The notes beneath the pieces were generated by a model, which was not told where the DNA came from, searched no databases, and saw only the letters and a program-made list of their open reading frames with translations. From Symploca sp. SIO1C2 (GTDB taxonomy: Bacteria > Cyanobacteriota > Cyanobacteriia > Cyanobacteriales > Coleofasciculaceae), in assembly GCA_010672925.1 (NCBI GenBank), contig JAAHFP010000007.1, positions 18,759 through 82,758 of the forward strand: 64,000 nucleotides of DNA, read 5' to 3'. Shown here in pieces: positions 46,716 through 55,450 of the stretch. How positions within the stretch are numbered: the first letter of the stretch is position 1; the number at the start of each line of letters is the position of its first letter. The position numbers and the translations under genes are program-made.

Positions 46716-47570
46716 ATGAGCAACGAGCAAATCTTGACCTTAAAGGCAGAAGCGCAACGAAGACCAATTGGGGTTTTCGACAGTGGTGTGGGGGGGCTCA
46801 CGGTTTTGAGAGAACTCTACCGGCAGTTACCTAATGAATCAATTATTTACTTTGCCGATACAGCTCGACTACCCTATGGTACTCGTTCTGCAGAGGAAAT
46901 TTTACAGTTCGGTCGCGAGATTATCAGTTGGATGATACAACAAGAGGTCAAGATGATTGTCTTGGCCTGTAATACCACTGATGCTTTGGCTTTATCAACC
47001 TTGCGTGAGGAATTTGACTTACCGATTTTAGGACTAATTCTACCGGGGGCTCGTGTTGCGGTACAACAAGGGAGCAGATTAGGTGTGATTGCTACCCCAG
47101 CAACAGCTGCAAGCAATGCTTATCGACATGCCATACTGGAAGTTCAGCCGACTGCCCAAGTTTGGCAAGTAGGTTGTCCAGAATTTGTTCCCTTGGTTGA
47201 GCAAAACCGTTTGTACGACCCTTACACTAAAGAAGTAGCAAAGCAATATCTTGCCCCTTTACTAGAGCAGCAGATTGATACCTTAATATATGGCTGTACT
47301 CACTATCCTCATCTAGCTCCTGTATTAAGAGAGTTATTACCACTACATATCTGGTTTGTAGATCCTGCCAAACATGTAGCAACAGCTGCCGCTCAAGAAC
47401 TAGACTTAATTGGAGAATTAAATACCTTTCCTCCGTTACCTACTCGCTTTTGTGTTAGTGGTTGCCAACAACAATTTGCTAGCCTTTCATTACAATGGCT
47501 GGGTTTTACCCCAGCCGTTGAAAAAGTATCTCTGCCAACAGTAGCATTGTCCCCACTAGAATCTCACTGA
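46716..47570 (+). CDS. murI: Glutamate racemase
   Basis: 284 aa. Substrate motif GVFDSGVGGLTVLRELYRQLP, IYFADTARLPYG, the first catalytic Cys in LACNTTDALALSTL and the second in LIYGCTHYPHLAP. Both catalytic cysteines are kept. It makes D-glutamate for peptidoglycan. It is probably in one transcript with the amidase upstream, forming a cell-wall unit. Confidence 0.96.
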   Translation: MSNEQILTLKAEAQRRPIGVFDSGVGGLTVLRELYRQLPNESIIYFADTARLPYGTRSAEEILQFGREIISWMIQQEVKMIVLACNTTDALALSTLREEFDLPILGLILPGARVAVQQGSRLGVIATPATAASNAYRHAILEVQPTAQVWQVGCPEFVPLVEQNRLYDPYTKEVAKQYLAPLLEQQIDTLIYGCTHYPHLAPVLRELLPLHIWFVDPAKHVATAAAQELDLIGELNTFPPLPTRFCVSGCQQQFASLSLQWLGFTPAVEKVSLPTVALSPLESH

Positions 47571-47600
47571 AATAGTAGATTGAGACAGTTAGTTGAGGTT

Positions 47601-47840
47601 TTAACGAACAATGGTCACTTGTTGGATCTTCTGAGATGAAGATGGTTCAAGTTCTTCCATCTTTTGCTCAGTATCTTTAGTCTCTTTGGACAGATAAGGG
47701 ACGTAAGCATCGGTGAAAGAACTAGTAAAATACCTGGAATTCTTGGTTGTATGCTCCGCCAACCTTAACAGTAGATAAATCATCAACACATAAACAGCAG
47801 CCAAAAAAGGAATAATCAGAGCCAGATCGTCGTAAATCAT
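47601..47840 (-). CDS. Small single-pass membrane protein, unknown function
   Basis: 79 aa: one hydrophobic helix near the N-terminus (LALIIPFLAAVYVLMIYLLL) and a polar, charged C-terminal tail (SKETKDTEQKMEELEPSSSQ). It converges on murI with a 30-base gap. The residue pattern is plausible for a real small membrane protein of cyanobacteria; I do not recognise the family. Confidence 0.55.
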   Translation of the reverse strand: MIYDDLALIIPFLAAVYVLMIYLLLRLAEHTTKNSRYFTSSFTDAYVPYLSKETKDTEQKMEELEPSSSQKIQQVTIVR

Positions 47841-48446
47841 AGTGATGACCAGAGGTGGAGAGATGTAAATTTCAATGGTAATTTTTTCAACAGTTGTTCC
47901 TACCCCTTTCTGGGGTTAAGAGCTCTGTTGTTATAAATAAAAATTGAGGTGATAAATAGTTCTTAGTTGCTCCTCTAATAATTTTGGAGCAAGCAAACCA
48001 TTAAAACTATGAGGCTTGAGCATAGCTCCTAAGCCATACAAGAGGGGAAAATGTTTTAATTAATTATGCCTAGTGAAAGTCTCAATCAACAATTGTACTG
48101 ACAGCTGTGATACTGGCAGCAACAATGATGAATGGTCAATCATATATCAAGCTATCTCTGCCTGCAACAAGGCACTTTCACCACTGAATTCAGGAAAAAT
48201 CATTCCTTATCACTTTGGAAGAAATAAATTTATTAATTTTTCCAAACCCCTATTATTTAGAGTAGCACAAAAATCTTGATCATCTACACTGATTTCTTAT
48301 GGATTTAACAAGTTGATACAATTTCTGTATTTACCCTCCTATCCAGCCTAGAGTTACATCAAACTTTCGGAGTAGGGTATGCTTCGCTTAGAATTGAAGT
48401 AGGAATATGTAAACTTTCGTAACTTAACATCTGAGTCGCCTAATCC
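47841..48446. other. Intergenic region, no gene accepted
   Basis: About 600 bases between divergent genes. The 68-aa plus ORF at 48073-48279 lacks a ribosome-binding site and family features. CCCCTTTCTGGGG near 47909 can form a small hairpin. Otherwise nothing is seen. Confidence 0.5.
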
Positions 48447-49418
48447 ATGACCTCAGTAACCTCCCTTTTCTCGCCGGTTGAAGCAGATCTGTGTATTCTG
48501 ACCGAGAACTTAAAGACCCTTGTGGGTGCCCGTCACCCGATACTATACGCTGCCGCTGAACATTTGTTCGGTGCTGGAGGAAAAAGGGTCAGACCAGCCG
48601 TTGTCCTCTTAATTTCCCGGGCAACTATGCTAGAAGAAGATATTACGCCACGTCACCGACGTTTGGCGGAAATTACCGAGATGATTCACACAGCTTCCTT
48701 GGTACACGATGATGTGGTAGATGAATCACAGGTACGCCGCAATGCCCCTACAATCAACAGCTTGTATAGCAATCGAGTAGCTGTACTAGCAGGAGATTTT
48801 TTGTTTGGTCAATCTGCCTGGTATCTAGCTAATCTTGGTAACCTAGAGGTCGTCAAACTACTCTCGGAAGTAATCAAGGACATGGCAGAGGGGGAAATTC
48901 AACAGGGACTGAATCGATTTAATACCACCACTACCATCGAAGCTTACCTAGAGAAGACCTACAAAAAGACTGCTTCCTTAATTGCCAATAGTGCTAAAGC
49001 AGCTGGAATACTCAGTGGTGTACCAGCGGATATTGCTGAAAATCTTTATCACTATGGACGCCATCTTGGGTTGGCTTTCCAGATTGTAGATGATATTTTA
49101 GATTTCACAGCTTCAACAGAAGTATTGGGTAAGCCAGCAGCTTCCGACTTGATTAGCGGTCATTTGACTGCGCCAGTCTTATATTCTCTGAAAGAAAACC
49201 CCCAGCTGGAGTTACTGATCGAGCGACAGTTTGACCAAGTAAACGATATCGAGCAAGCGATTGCTTTGGTAAGGGAAGGACAAGGCATAGAACTTGCCCG
49301 TGAATTAGCGGCACACCATGCTCAGGCTGCGGTAAAAAATCTAGCAAAACTCAGACCTTCAGAGCCATGTACAACTCTGATTGATTTGGCTGATTACGTA
49401 CTAAGTCGTCTGTACTAG
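48447..49418 (+). CDS. sds: Trans-polyprenyl (solanesyl) diphosphate synthase
   Basis: 323 aa. First Asp-rich motif region LVHDDVVDESQVRRNAPTIN, GAGGKRVRPAVVLLIS, and the second Asp-rich motif LGLAFQIVDDILDFTAS are complete. The residues before the first motif (MIHTASLVHDD) are small, as expected for a long-chain product. It makes the C45-type prenyl tail for plastoquinone. The murI-sds neighbourhood is typical of cyanobacteria. Confidence 0.93.
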   Translation: MTSVTSLFSPVEADLCILTENLKTLVGARHPILYAAAEHLFGAGGKRVRPAVVLLISRATMLEEDITPRHRRLAEITEMIHTASLVHDDVVDESQVRRNAPTINSLYSNRVAVLAGDFLFGQSAWYLANLGNLEVVKLLSEVIKDMAEGEIQQGLNRFNTTTTIEAYLEKTYKKTASLIANSAKAAGILSGVPADIAENLYHYGRHLGLAFQIVDDILDFTASTEVLGKPAASDLISGHLTAPVLYSLKENPQLELLIERQFDQVNDIEQAIALVREGQGIELARELAAHHAQAAVKNLAKLRPSEPCTTLIDLADYVLSRLY

Positions 49419-49792
49419 TGATAGCTTGATCAAGATGATTTAGAGGTAAGCTGAATGCCTTCAAAGTATCCATTTATCTGCTGATACTGAAGCCAAACAG
49501 GGGCTTGGTCTAAATTACAAGTTGCTGCTTCACCTACTCTGGCTCAAGAAATCAATTTTTCTGTGCTTGTCAGGCCGTCTACAACAGAACAACTAGGACT
49601 AAGAGTATGCACACCACTGGCTATCAAGGTGTATACTTCAGTCAAACATATCTTTAAGAAAGTCGCAACCACGCTGAGCAGTATGGTGATGAGTTATTTG
49701 ATTCATGCTGCACGGCGTGGAGCCTGAGTAACCTTTCCAGTATAGGAATAAAATTGAAGTAACTAACCTGAAGCTAACAATCCTAATATCTT
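49419..49792. other. Intergenic region, no gene seen
   Basis: About 370 bases without an ORF of note, repeats or clear hairpins. Confidence 0.45.
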
Positions 49793-50005
49793 ATGGCTGA
49801 GTATCAAAAGATTGAATATCGCATTGGCAAAGACGGCAAAATTACTGAAACGGTCATTAACGGTACTGGAACTGGTTGCACTAATACCACTTCAGAAATC
49901 GAAAAAGCTCTGGGAGAGATTGATGAACGAGAACTACTGCCAGAATATTATGAGGGAGATGAAAGTATTATTACAGCATCAACTGAGTCTATAAGTCAGA
50001 TTTAG
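49793..50005 (+). CDS. DUF2997 family protein
   Basis: 70 aa. YQKIEYRIGKDGKITETVIN, then CTNTTSEIEKALGEI and ELLPEYYEGDE match the DUF2997 pattern, including the single Cys before the helix. These small proteins are often found beside DUF1257 (Ycf35-like) genes, but none is adjacent here. It lies 11 bases before the next gene and is probably co-transcribed with it. Confidence 0.8.
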   Translation: MAEYQKIEYRIGKDGKITETVINGTGTGCTNTTSEIEKALGEIDERELLPEYYEGDESIITASTESISQI

Positions 50006-50016
50006 AGAGGTTTGTC

Positions 50017-50874
50017 ATGGCTGAGGATACCAATCTATTCTTGTTCGGTTGCTTCCTCTGGTTGGGAGTTACACTGCTGGTGTTGTTATTACTGAACTCG
50101 AACAACCAAAATAGTACTCATCAGCAGGATGACGAAGTGTGGCGCGAGATTCTTTTGAATCGCCTTCGCAAACGTCGGCATCAGTTAGGAATTTCTACCT
50201 GGGAAGCTTTACGAGCAAGATCTGGTTTGACTAGCTATGAGTTGCAGCAGTTGTGTAAGGGAGAAATCGGACAACTCAAGATATCTCAGTTAAGGAAGCT
50301 GGCTGCCTCGTTAGATTGGAGTCTCGAAGAGTTAATACACAATATTGATCACCAATCCATCTTATTAACAGCCAAATCCCGTGTATCTAACCTGCTTAAG
50401 GCAACTACTGAAGCTACTAAACTTAGACAATTACAACAACAATGTTTCCGACTCCGAAGAGAATTGCGACACCAATCTAGGCAGCTAAGCACAGATTTTC
50501 AAAAATCTACTTTTGAGCAGTTGCAAACCTTGTTGACTAACTACCCAAGTGCTAAACATATGGCTCAGGCTAAGCCTGATTTGCCTGCTAAAAATTTGAC
50601 CTCCTTGTTCACACCCCTAGAGAGTTTGCTACAGAGTTGGGGTTATGAACCCATTGGTAAACCTTGGGAACAAGTGCCTTATAATCCTCAGTTACATCAG
50701 GCTGACACCGATGATATTGAGGAAGGAGAATTGGTTTACATCCGATTTATTGGTTATCGCGATCGCAGAAGCAATGACCATAATACGGCTAAGACAACAA
50801 GTTATACCCAACAAACACAGATCCTTTGTCCGGCTAAAGTCAGCCGCACTCTTCCTGGAGGAATAAAAAATTAA
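50017..50874 (+). CDS. Membrane-anchored HTH protein with GrpE-like C-terminus
   Basis: 285 aa. An N-terminal membrane helix (LFGCFLWLGVTLLVLLLL) is followed by an Xre-type helix-turn-helix-like region (LRKRRHQLGISTWEALRARSGLTSYELQQLCKGEIGQLKISQLRKLAASL), then a coiled coil (LRQLQQQCFRLRRELRHQSRQL). The C-terminus LLQSWGYEPIGKPWEQVPYNPQLHQ and LCPAKVSRTLPG resembles the beta-domain of GrpE-type exchange factors. No enzymatic motif is present. It could couple DNA or nucleoid contact to the membrane, or act as a chaperone cofactor; both are inferences. Confidence 0.7.
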   Translation: MAEDTNLFLFGCFLWLGVTLLVLLLLNSNNQNSTHQQDDEVWREILLNRLRKRRHQLGISTWEALRARSGLTSYELQQLCKGEIGQLKISQLRKLAASLDWSLEELIHNIDHQSILLTAKSRVSNLLKATTEATKLRQLQQQCFRLRRELRHQSRQLSTDFQKSTFEQLQTLLTNYPSAKHMAQAKPDLPAKNLTSLFTPLESLLQSWGYEPIGKPWEQVPYNPQLHQADTDDIEEGELVYIRFIGYRDRRSNDHNTAKTTSYTQQTQILCPAKVSRTLPGGIKN

Positions 50875-51034
50875 GCATCTTTGGGTATATGTATAGCCAA
50901 ATTTTTTGAATAACATTTATTGCTAAACGAGTTTTGTTTGCCTGACTGCCAGATTTGTACCTTAATTTTAGCTGAACTCATCACTGGTATTTTGTAGTAT
51001 ATTTGTAATAAATAATATATTCAACTTAAGTAAT

Positions 51035-52453
51035 ATGAAAATTGGCAAGGCTTTTGGTACATATAGGAAAAAACTGCCTCATTTGTTTGTTTATATAGAT
51101 CCTTGGGCTGTGCTTATCTTTTTGGGAGGCTTGAGCATAGTATTATTTGCTGCAACTACTGTGAATCCCAAAAAAGAGCATAAACTAACTCTCGTCGCAG
51201 GCAACAAAACAGGAGAAAGTTATATTTTTAGCAAAGCTCTAGAAAAGGTAGTTGAAGAGCATCACCCTGAAATTAAAATTGATGTCAAGGAAACTGGGGG
51301 AACATCAAAAAACATTGAGATGTTAGAACAGGGTCAAGCTCAGCTAGCTACTGCTCAAGCTGATGTCCCTGCTGGTTCTTCAGCAAGAATCGTTTCAGTT
51401 CTTTATCAGGATGCTTTTCAGTTAGTTGTTAGACCCAAGTCCAACATTTCCCAATTTGTTGACCTTAAAGGCAAGCGTATTGGTTTACCAACAACCGGTG
51501 GACAATATCGTTCCTTCCTCAAGATAGCAGAACATTACGGTCTCAGGGCACAAGACTTCCAATTTATAGGAGAAAATGATCAAGAAGCAGATCAAGCTTT
51601 TCGCTTAAATCAAGTATCAGCAGTGTTTCGCGTTCGTGCTCTGGGAAATAAATCTATCTCTGAACTGGTGCAACAATACCAAGGAAGATTACTGCCAATT
51701 GCCCAAGTTGAGGCAATGACAATTAAGTATCCAGCCTTTGAACCAGCGACTATTCCTATTGGAGCATACAAGGGTAATCCCCCTGTACCAGCAAATAATT
51801 TGGCAACGGTAGTCATACCAAGAACACTTTTGGCAAGCGAGGAAGTGGATAACAGGATAATCCACAAAATCACGGCTATTTTAGATGAACATCGCCAAGA
51901 ACTAGCTAAAGTTCTCCCTACAGTATATAAACCTTTAGTTGTTAGCGTCAGTCGTCCTAGCACTCAGGGAGGCACAGGTGTCCCTATTCATCTAGGTGCA
52001 CTGGCTTTTTATGAGAGAGAGCAACCCTCTTATGTTCAGGAAAATGCTGATTTTTTAGCATTAATTCTAACTGTTGCTCTGTTAATTGCTTCTGGAGTTC
52101 GCCAGTTGAAAGTGTGGATTGAGCAGAGTAAGAAAGATACTGCTGATGAATTAATATCATCAGCTATTAAACTGATGAATGTCCAAGACAAAGACTTGGA
52201 ACAGAAGCAACAGGAACTTGATAAACTTTTTGGTAAGGCTGCATCTGACTTAGTTGAGGAAAAAATTTCCCAGGAATCTTTCCGAACTTTTAACGAAGCC
52301 TATAAGACAGTTAGGGAAGTCATCGAACACCAAAGAATAATTGCCATTGGACAAGGTCTGAGGCCAGAAAACAAGCAGATTGACAATGCTAAAGACCTAA
52401 GGAAATCATTAGCTATGTCGGAATCATTATTAAACAACCGAGAAGGTAGATAA
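51035..52453 (+). CDS. Membrane-tethered TAXI-family solute-binding protein
   Basis: 472 aa. A first membrane helix (about 26-46, WAVLIFLGGLSIVLFAATT) leads into a TAXI-type binding domain: KLTLVAGNKTGESYIFSKALEKVV, VKETGGTSKNIEMLEQGQAQLATAQADV, LVVRPKSNISQFVDLKGKRIGLP. A second helix (about 342-360, FLALILTVALLIASGV) is followed by a cytosolic coiled coil of about 100 residues. Normal TAXI proteins are soluble partners of DctQM-type permeases; no permease gene is near. This two-helix layout with an inner coiled coil looks more like a receptor or scaffold than a transporter part. Confidence 0.82.
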   Translation: MKIGKAFGTYRKKLPHLFVYIDPWAVLIFLGGLSIVLFAATTVNPKKEHKLTLVAGNKTGESYIFSKALEKVVEEHHPEIKIDVKETGGTSKNIEMLEQGQAQLATAQADVPAGSSARIVSVLYQDAFQLVVRPKSNISQFVDLKGKRIGLPTTGGQYRSFLKIAEHYGLRAQDFQFIGENDQEADQAFRLNQVSAVFRVRALGNKSISELVQQYQGRLLPIAQVEAMTIKYPAFEPATIPIGAYKGNPPVPANNLATVVIPRTLLASEEVDNRIIHKITAILDEHRQELAKVLPTVYKPLVVSVSRPSTQGGTGVPIHLGALAFYEREQPSYVQENADFLALILTVALLIASGVRQLKVWIEQSKKDTADELISSAIKLMNVQDKDLEQKQQELDKLFGKAASDLVEEKISQESFRTFNEAYKTVREVIEHQRIIAIGQGLRPENKQIDNAKDLRKSLAMSESLLNNREGR

Positions 52454-52465
52454 TCAGAAAGAACT

Positions 52466-52610
52466 GCGTATTATGTTTTCTCAGGTAGGAGATGATTTTA
52501 TTGCCAGGGGATTTCTCAATGCTTTAGATGATGATTTACATAAGGCAGATGCTAAATTGACATTGTAGATACTAAGGTCTTAACAGAGCGTGAGGAGAGT
52601 GCGATCGCAT
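52466..52610 (+). pseudogene. Possible small gene remnant after the TAXI gene
   Basis: The frame reads MFSQVGDDFIARGFLNALDD and then LHKADAKLTL before a stop at 52566; the next frame continues VDTKVLTEREESAIA. This looks like one short protein end with a one-base shift. I do not recognise it. A 216-bp MITE-like element fills the rest of the gap up to phoU. Confidence 0.3.
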
Positions 52611-52622
52611 AATTTTTAGTTA

Positions 52623-52838
52623 GGGTCTGCTGAATAAGTGTGGAAGCGATGCCAGACAAGACTTTCAATCATTTTTGGTTTCGCCAAGTGCAAGGAAATG
52701 GTATCTTTGAGCTCAAAAACCTTGTATCAAGAGTGAAAAATTCCCCAACACCTAATACCATTTAACCTGACCTACCACCTGCCACCTACCACCTACCACC
52801 TATTCAAACCGGAAAGTTACGACTTATTCAGCAAGCCC
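52623..52838. mobile_element. MITE-like element, family B, 216 bp with 6-bp target duplication
   Basis: Terminal inverted repeats GGGTCTGCTGAATAAGT and (G)ACTTATTCAGCAAGCCC, differing at one or two positions, are bounded on both sides by TAGTTA (52617-52622 and 52839-52844). The interior has CCACCTA heptamers and no ORF. The ends match 29149-29428 and, in part, 19407-19503. Confidence 0.8.
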
Positions 52839-52932
52839 TAGTTAAGATACTTTATGATTAGCTCTAAACAATAAAATATAAATGTGGAATATTCACAAAC
52901 GGATAATTATTAGCCATTATCCATTCTTAAAA

Positions 52933-53601
52933 TTAACCTCGATAACCGTGGACAATATACTGAACCCGTTGACCTATATTAGTTGCATGGTCTGCCATTC
53001 GTTCTAGGTGACGAATTGCCAATACTAATAAGACGATTGGTTCAACAACCCCTTTGATATCCCGCTGATAGGCTAAAGTTTTATATAGTTGGTCGTGGGC
53101 TTTATCCACTTTATCGTCTAACTTTTTGATCGCTTTTCCTTTGATGGCATCTAAATCTGCTAAAGCTACTAGACTTTCCGAGAGCATGGCTTGAGCATGA
53201 TTGGACATTAGCTCTAGTTCAGGGAGGCAATTATGGGGTGGGTAAGGTAGGAGCTTCAGAGCAATTTCGACCAAGTCTTCAGCATAATCACCAATGCGCT
53301 CCAAATCTCGCACCAACTGCATAAAAGCACTAAGGAGACGTAAATCTTGACCCACTGGTGATTTCATGGTGATCAGATTGCTACATTCTGACTCAATTTG
53401 GCGATAGTAGCGATCAATACGTTTTTCATTTAAGCTAATAGCCTGAGCTGCCTCTAGATTGTGGGAAAACATTGCTTGATGACTCAGGCGAAATGAGTTT
53501 TCCACCAAAGCCCCCATTCTCAAAACATCTCGCTCTAAACTCTTTAGGGAGCGCTCAAGTTGGGTAATTTCAGTATTGCTGTTCAGATAAAACAGATTCA
53601 C
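52933..53601 (-). CDS. phoU: Phosphate signalling protein PhoU
   Basis: 222 aa from a GTG. Two PhoU helical repeats carry the metal-binding signatures: LVRDLERIGDYAEDLVEIALKLL and AIRHLERMADHATNIGQRVQYI. The N-terminus LERSLKSLERDVLRMGALVENSFRLS is typical. PhoU links the Pst transporter to the PhoR-type kinase and represses the Pho regulon. No pst genes are adjacent. Possible Pho-box-like repeats lie 80-110 bases upstream. Confidence 0.94.
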   Translation of the reverse strand: MNLFYLNSNTEITQLERSLKSLERDVLRMGALVENSFRLSHQAMFSHNLEAAQAISLNEKRIDRYYRQIESECSNLITMKSPVGQDLRLLSAFMQLVRDLERIGDYAEDLVEIALKLLPYPPHNCLPELELMSNHAQAMLSESLVALADLDAIKGKAIKKLDDKVDKAHDQLYKTLAYQRDIKGVVEPIVLLVLAIRHLERMADHATNIGQRVQYIVHGYRG

Positions 53602-53682
53602 CTCTTTTATTGAAAACTCGCTGGAGACTCCCGTTATAGCTTGCTTTGTATACAGATATTGGGAGGTAGGTAAAGTTCCTAC

Positions 53683-53711
53683 TTTAACTCCCCTTAATCT
53701 CCTCTTAGTCA
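53683..53711. promoter_or_regulatory. Possible Pho-box-like direct repeats
   Basis: TTTAACTC, CTTAATCT and CTTAGTCA are spaced by 10-11 bases and resemble the cyanobacterial Pho box (PyTTAAPyPy followed by T or A). They lie upstream of phoU, but in the orientation of the opposite strand. The rest of the 53602-54019 gap shows an AGTGTC-tta-GACACT palindrome at 53852-53866 and nothing else. Confidence 0.3.
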
Positions 53712-54019
53712 GGATGTATACAGGATAACGCTATAGCCAAAGGCAATTTGGGAGAGGAAAGGGGGCGAGATTTACCACCTTCCTGTAAGACAATTTTTGG
53801 TTTAACCCATCCCAAAGTACTAACTTTAACACTCACTGCTAATGTAGTGTCTTAGACACTAAGGCTGGTTATTTATAGGTTTTAATCAAACTTTTGCTAT
53901 GCCTATAGGCGTAGGCGACAGTTTTATAACACCTTTATACTAATATATCAACTTCTATGATATTGAATTTTTTGAAATATTTGGTCATCCATCTGAAGTT
54001 TTGAAGTAAAATCTCACAA

Positions 54020-54607
54020 ATGATATCATCATCCAATACTGCTTTAGGTAACTCAACTACAATTGTGTCGAGCCAAAGCGACGATTTCGTTTCCCGGCGG
54101 GTCATTGACTATCTTGAACAACTTGATGATCCTAGGAAAGAAAAGATTCTAGCATTTCATCAGGCTCATCAAGAACTGATGGAGATAGCTCAGGGTTCTT
54201 TTGCCAAACACCAAGCATGGTTAGGTGGTTATCAAGATCATATCGCAGAGTGTTTTCGGATAGCGGAGGCAATGTATCTTGGTTTACAGAAAGTTAGGCA
54301 AGTTCCCATTAACCTGAACTCAGCACTAGTGGTACTTTACTTTCACGACATTGAAAAAATGTGGAAGTATTCCCAAGGTTTGCCACCTGATTTTGATAAG
54401 CAATGTTTTTATCGGAAAGAACTCCGGGAAATCTATGGAATTGAGCTAACTACAGATGAGTTGAGTGCTCTGAAGTACATTCATGGTGAACCACAGGAAG
54501 AATACAATGCAACAACTCGCTTAATGAGTCCTTTGGCTTCCTTTTGCCACTGTGTTGATACTTTATCTGCGCGTATGTGGTATAACGAGGGAAGAAATTT
54601 GGGGTGA
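54020..54607 (+). CDS. HD-domain phosphohydrolase-like protein
   Basis: 195 aa. The metal ligands of an HD domain can be traced: His in YQDHIAECFRIA, the HD pair in LVVLYFHDIEKMWKYSQG, His in LKYIHGEPQEEY, and the last Asp in FCHCVDTLSARMWY. No regulatory domain is attached. HD proteins of this size hydrolyse nucleotides or phosphoesters; the substrate is not readable. The cupin gene begins 43 bases after the stop. Confidence 0.75.
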   Translation: MISSSNTALGNSTTIVSSQSDDFVSRRVIDYLEQLDDPRKEKILAFHQAHQELMEIAQGSFAKHQAWLGGYQDHIAECFRIAEAMYLGLQKVRQVPINLNSALVVLYFHDIEKMWKYSQGLPPDFDKQCFYRKELREIYGIELTTDELSALKYIHGEPQEEYNATTRLMSPLASFCHCVDTLSARMWYNEGRNLG

Positions 54608-54650
54608 AGGGGAAATATTAAGCCCTATCCAACACTTCATGATTAAAGCA

Positions 54651-54965
54651 ATGGACAACATTTTTAAGTTACCTGCACCTCTTCCTACCTCAGAATTATT
54701 TGAATCTTTACTCTCAACAGAAAAGGTTTTAATTGAGCGTATTATTTCAACAGGACAAAAAACACCCCCAGGAGAATGGTATGACCAAGAAACTGATGAG
54801 TGGGTTATACTGTTACAGGGGGAAGCTGAATTATCCTATGAAGATGGTGAGAGAATTTTTCTGAAAGCAGGAGACTATTTGATGATTCCAGCTCATGTCA
54901 AACATCGAGTTGAGTATACTAGCGATAATCCTCCCTGTATCTGGTTAGCTGTTCATATTAAATAG
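54651..54965 (+). CDS. Cupin-domain protein
   Basis: 104 aa from the ATG at 54651 (MDNIFKLPAPLPTSELFESL); the longer track ORF overlaps the HD gene and reads a shadow frame there. Cupin motif: GEWYDQETDEWVILLQGEAELSYEDGERIFLKAGDYLMIPAHVKHRVEYT, with the second motif His present (PAHVKHR). The first motif has only a Glu-type ligand set, so the metal site may be altered. Probably a small sugar- or metabolite-binding or isomerase-type cupin; function open. Confidence 0.82.
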   Translation: MDNIFKLPAPLPTSELFESLLSTEKVLIERIISTGQKTPPGEWYDQETDEWVILLQGEAELSYEDGERIFLKAGDYLMIPAHVKHRVEYTSDNPPCIWLAVHIK

Positions 54966-55001
54966 AGGTGGTAGGTGTTAGGTTTTTTGTCCCCTCAGCT
55001 T

Positions 55002-55040
55002 CCTTGACAATGACATTTTTGCCTTAACTTGTCACCAATG
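55002..55040. repeat. Solo end of MITE-like family A
   Basis: CCTTGACAATGACATTTTTG then CCTTAACTTGTCACCAATG matches the right end of the element at 4765-4970 with about three differences. No matching left end is seen nearby. Confidence 0.7.
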
Positions 55041-55088
55041 GGTGTTAGGTAATTGATTGAGTAGCTTTTGTAGCCAAATTATGGAAAT

Positions 55089-55418
55089 CTAGGGAATTAG
55101 TTTACACTCAAACATCTTATTAGCAATAGGTCCAGCGACCCGATTAATAAATTCCTCTCGCATCTGAGGATCTTTCTTTAACAAAGCGATCACTTTTTCC
55201 TGAAGACCCTTTCCTGACTCCCCATCGGCTGATGAACTGTTGTCAGACTGGGGTTGCATCTGAGCTACTTCTTCACAGGAAGCATTTTGAAGTTTGTCAA
55301 TCACATGATTGGCTGCGGCATCCAACAAAGCTTCTTTGGATGCAAATCCGCTACAGGCAGTTACCACTATTGCTATAGGAGTCAGAGTAGCCAGAAACAT
55401 ATGGGATTTTTTCATCAA
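55089..55418 (-). CDS. Small lipoprotein, paralogue of upstream gene
   Basis: 109 aa. A signal peptide ends in the lipobox VVTAC (MFLATLTPIAIVVTACSGF). The mature part is KEALLDAAANHVIDKLQNASCEEVAQM, a Ser/Gly linker, and ALLKKDPQMREEFINRVAGPIANKMFECKLIP. Two Cys remain besides the lipid Cys and may form a disulfide. The family is not known to me. It lies 32 bases after its paralogue and is clearly a tandem duplicate. Confidence 0.75.
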   Translation of the reverse strand: MMKKSHMFLATLTPIAIVVTACSGFASKEALLDAAANHVIDKLQNASCEEVAQMQPQSDNSSSADGESGKGLQEKVIALLKKDPQMREEFINRVAGPIANKMFECKLIP

Positions 55419-55450
55419 TTTTTTAGATGGTAGTTGGTAGGTAGTAGGTG

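Noticed and set aside
48073-48279. 68-aa plus-strand ORF in the murI-sds gap
   Set aside because: No ribosome-binding site, no domain and a composition like random sequence.
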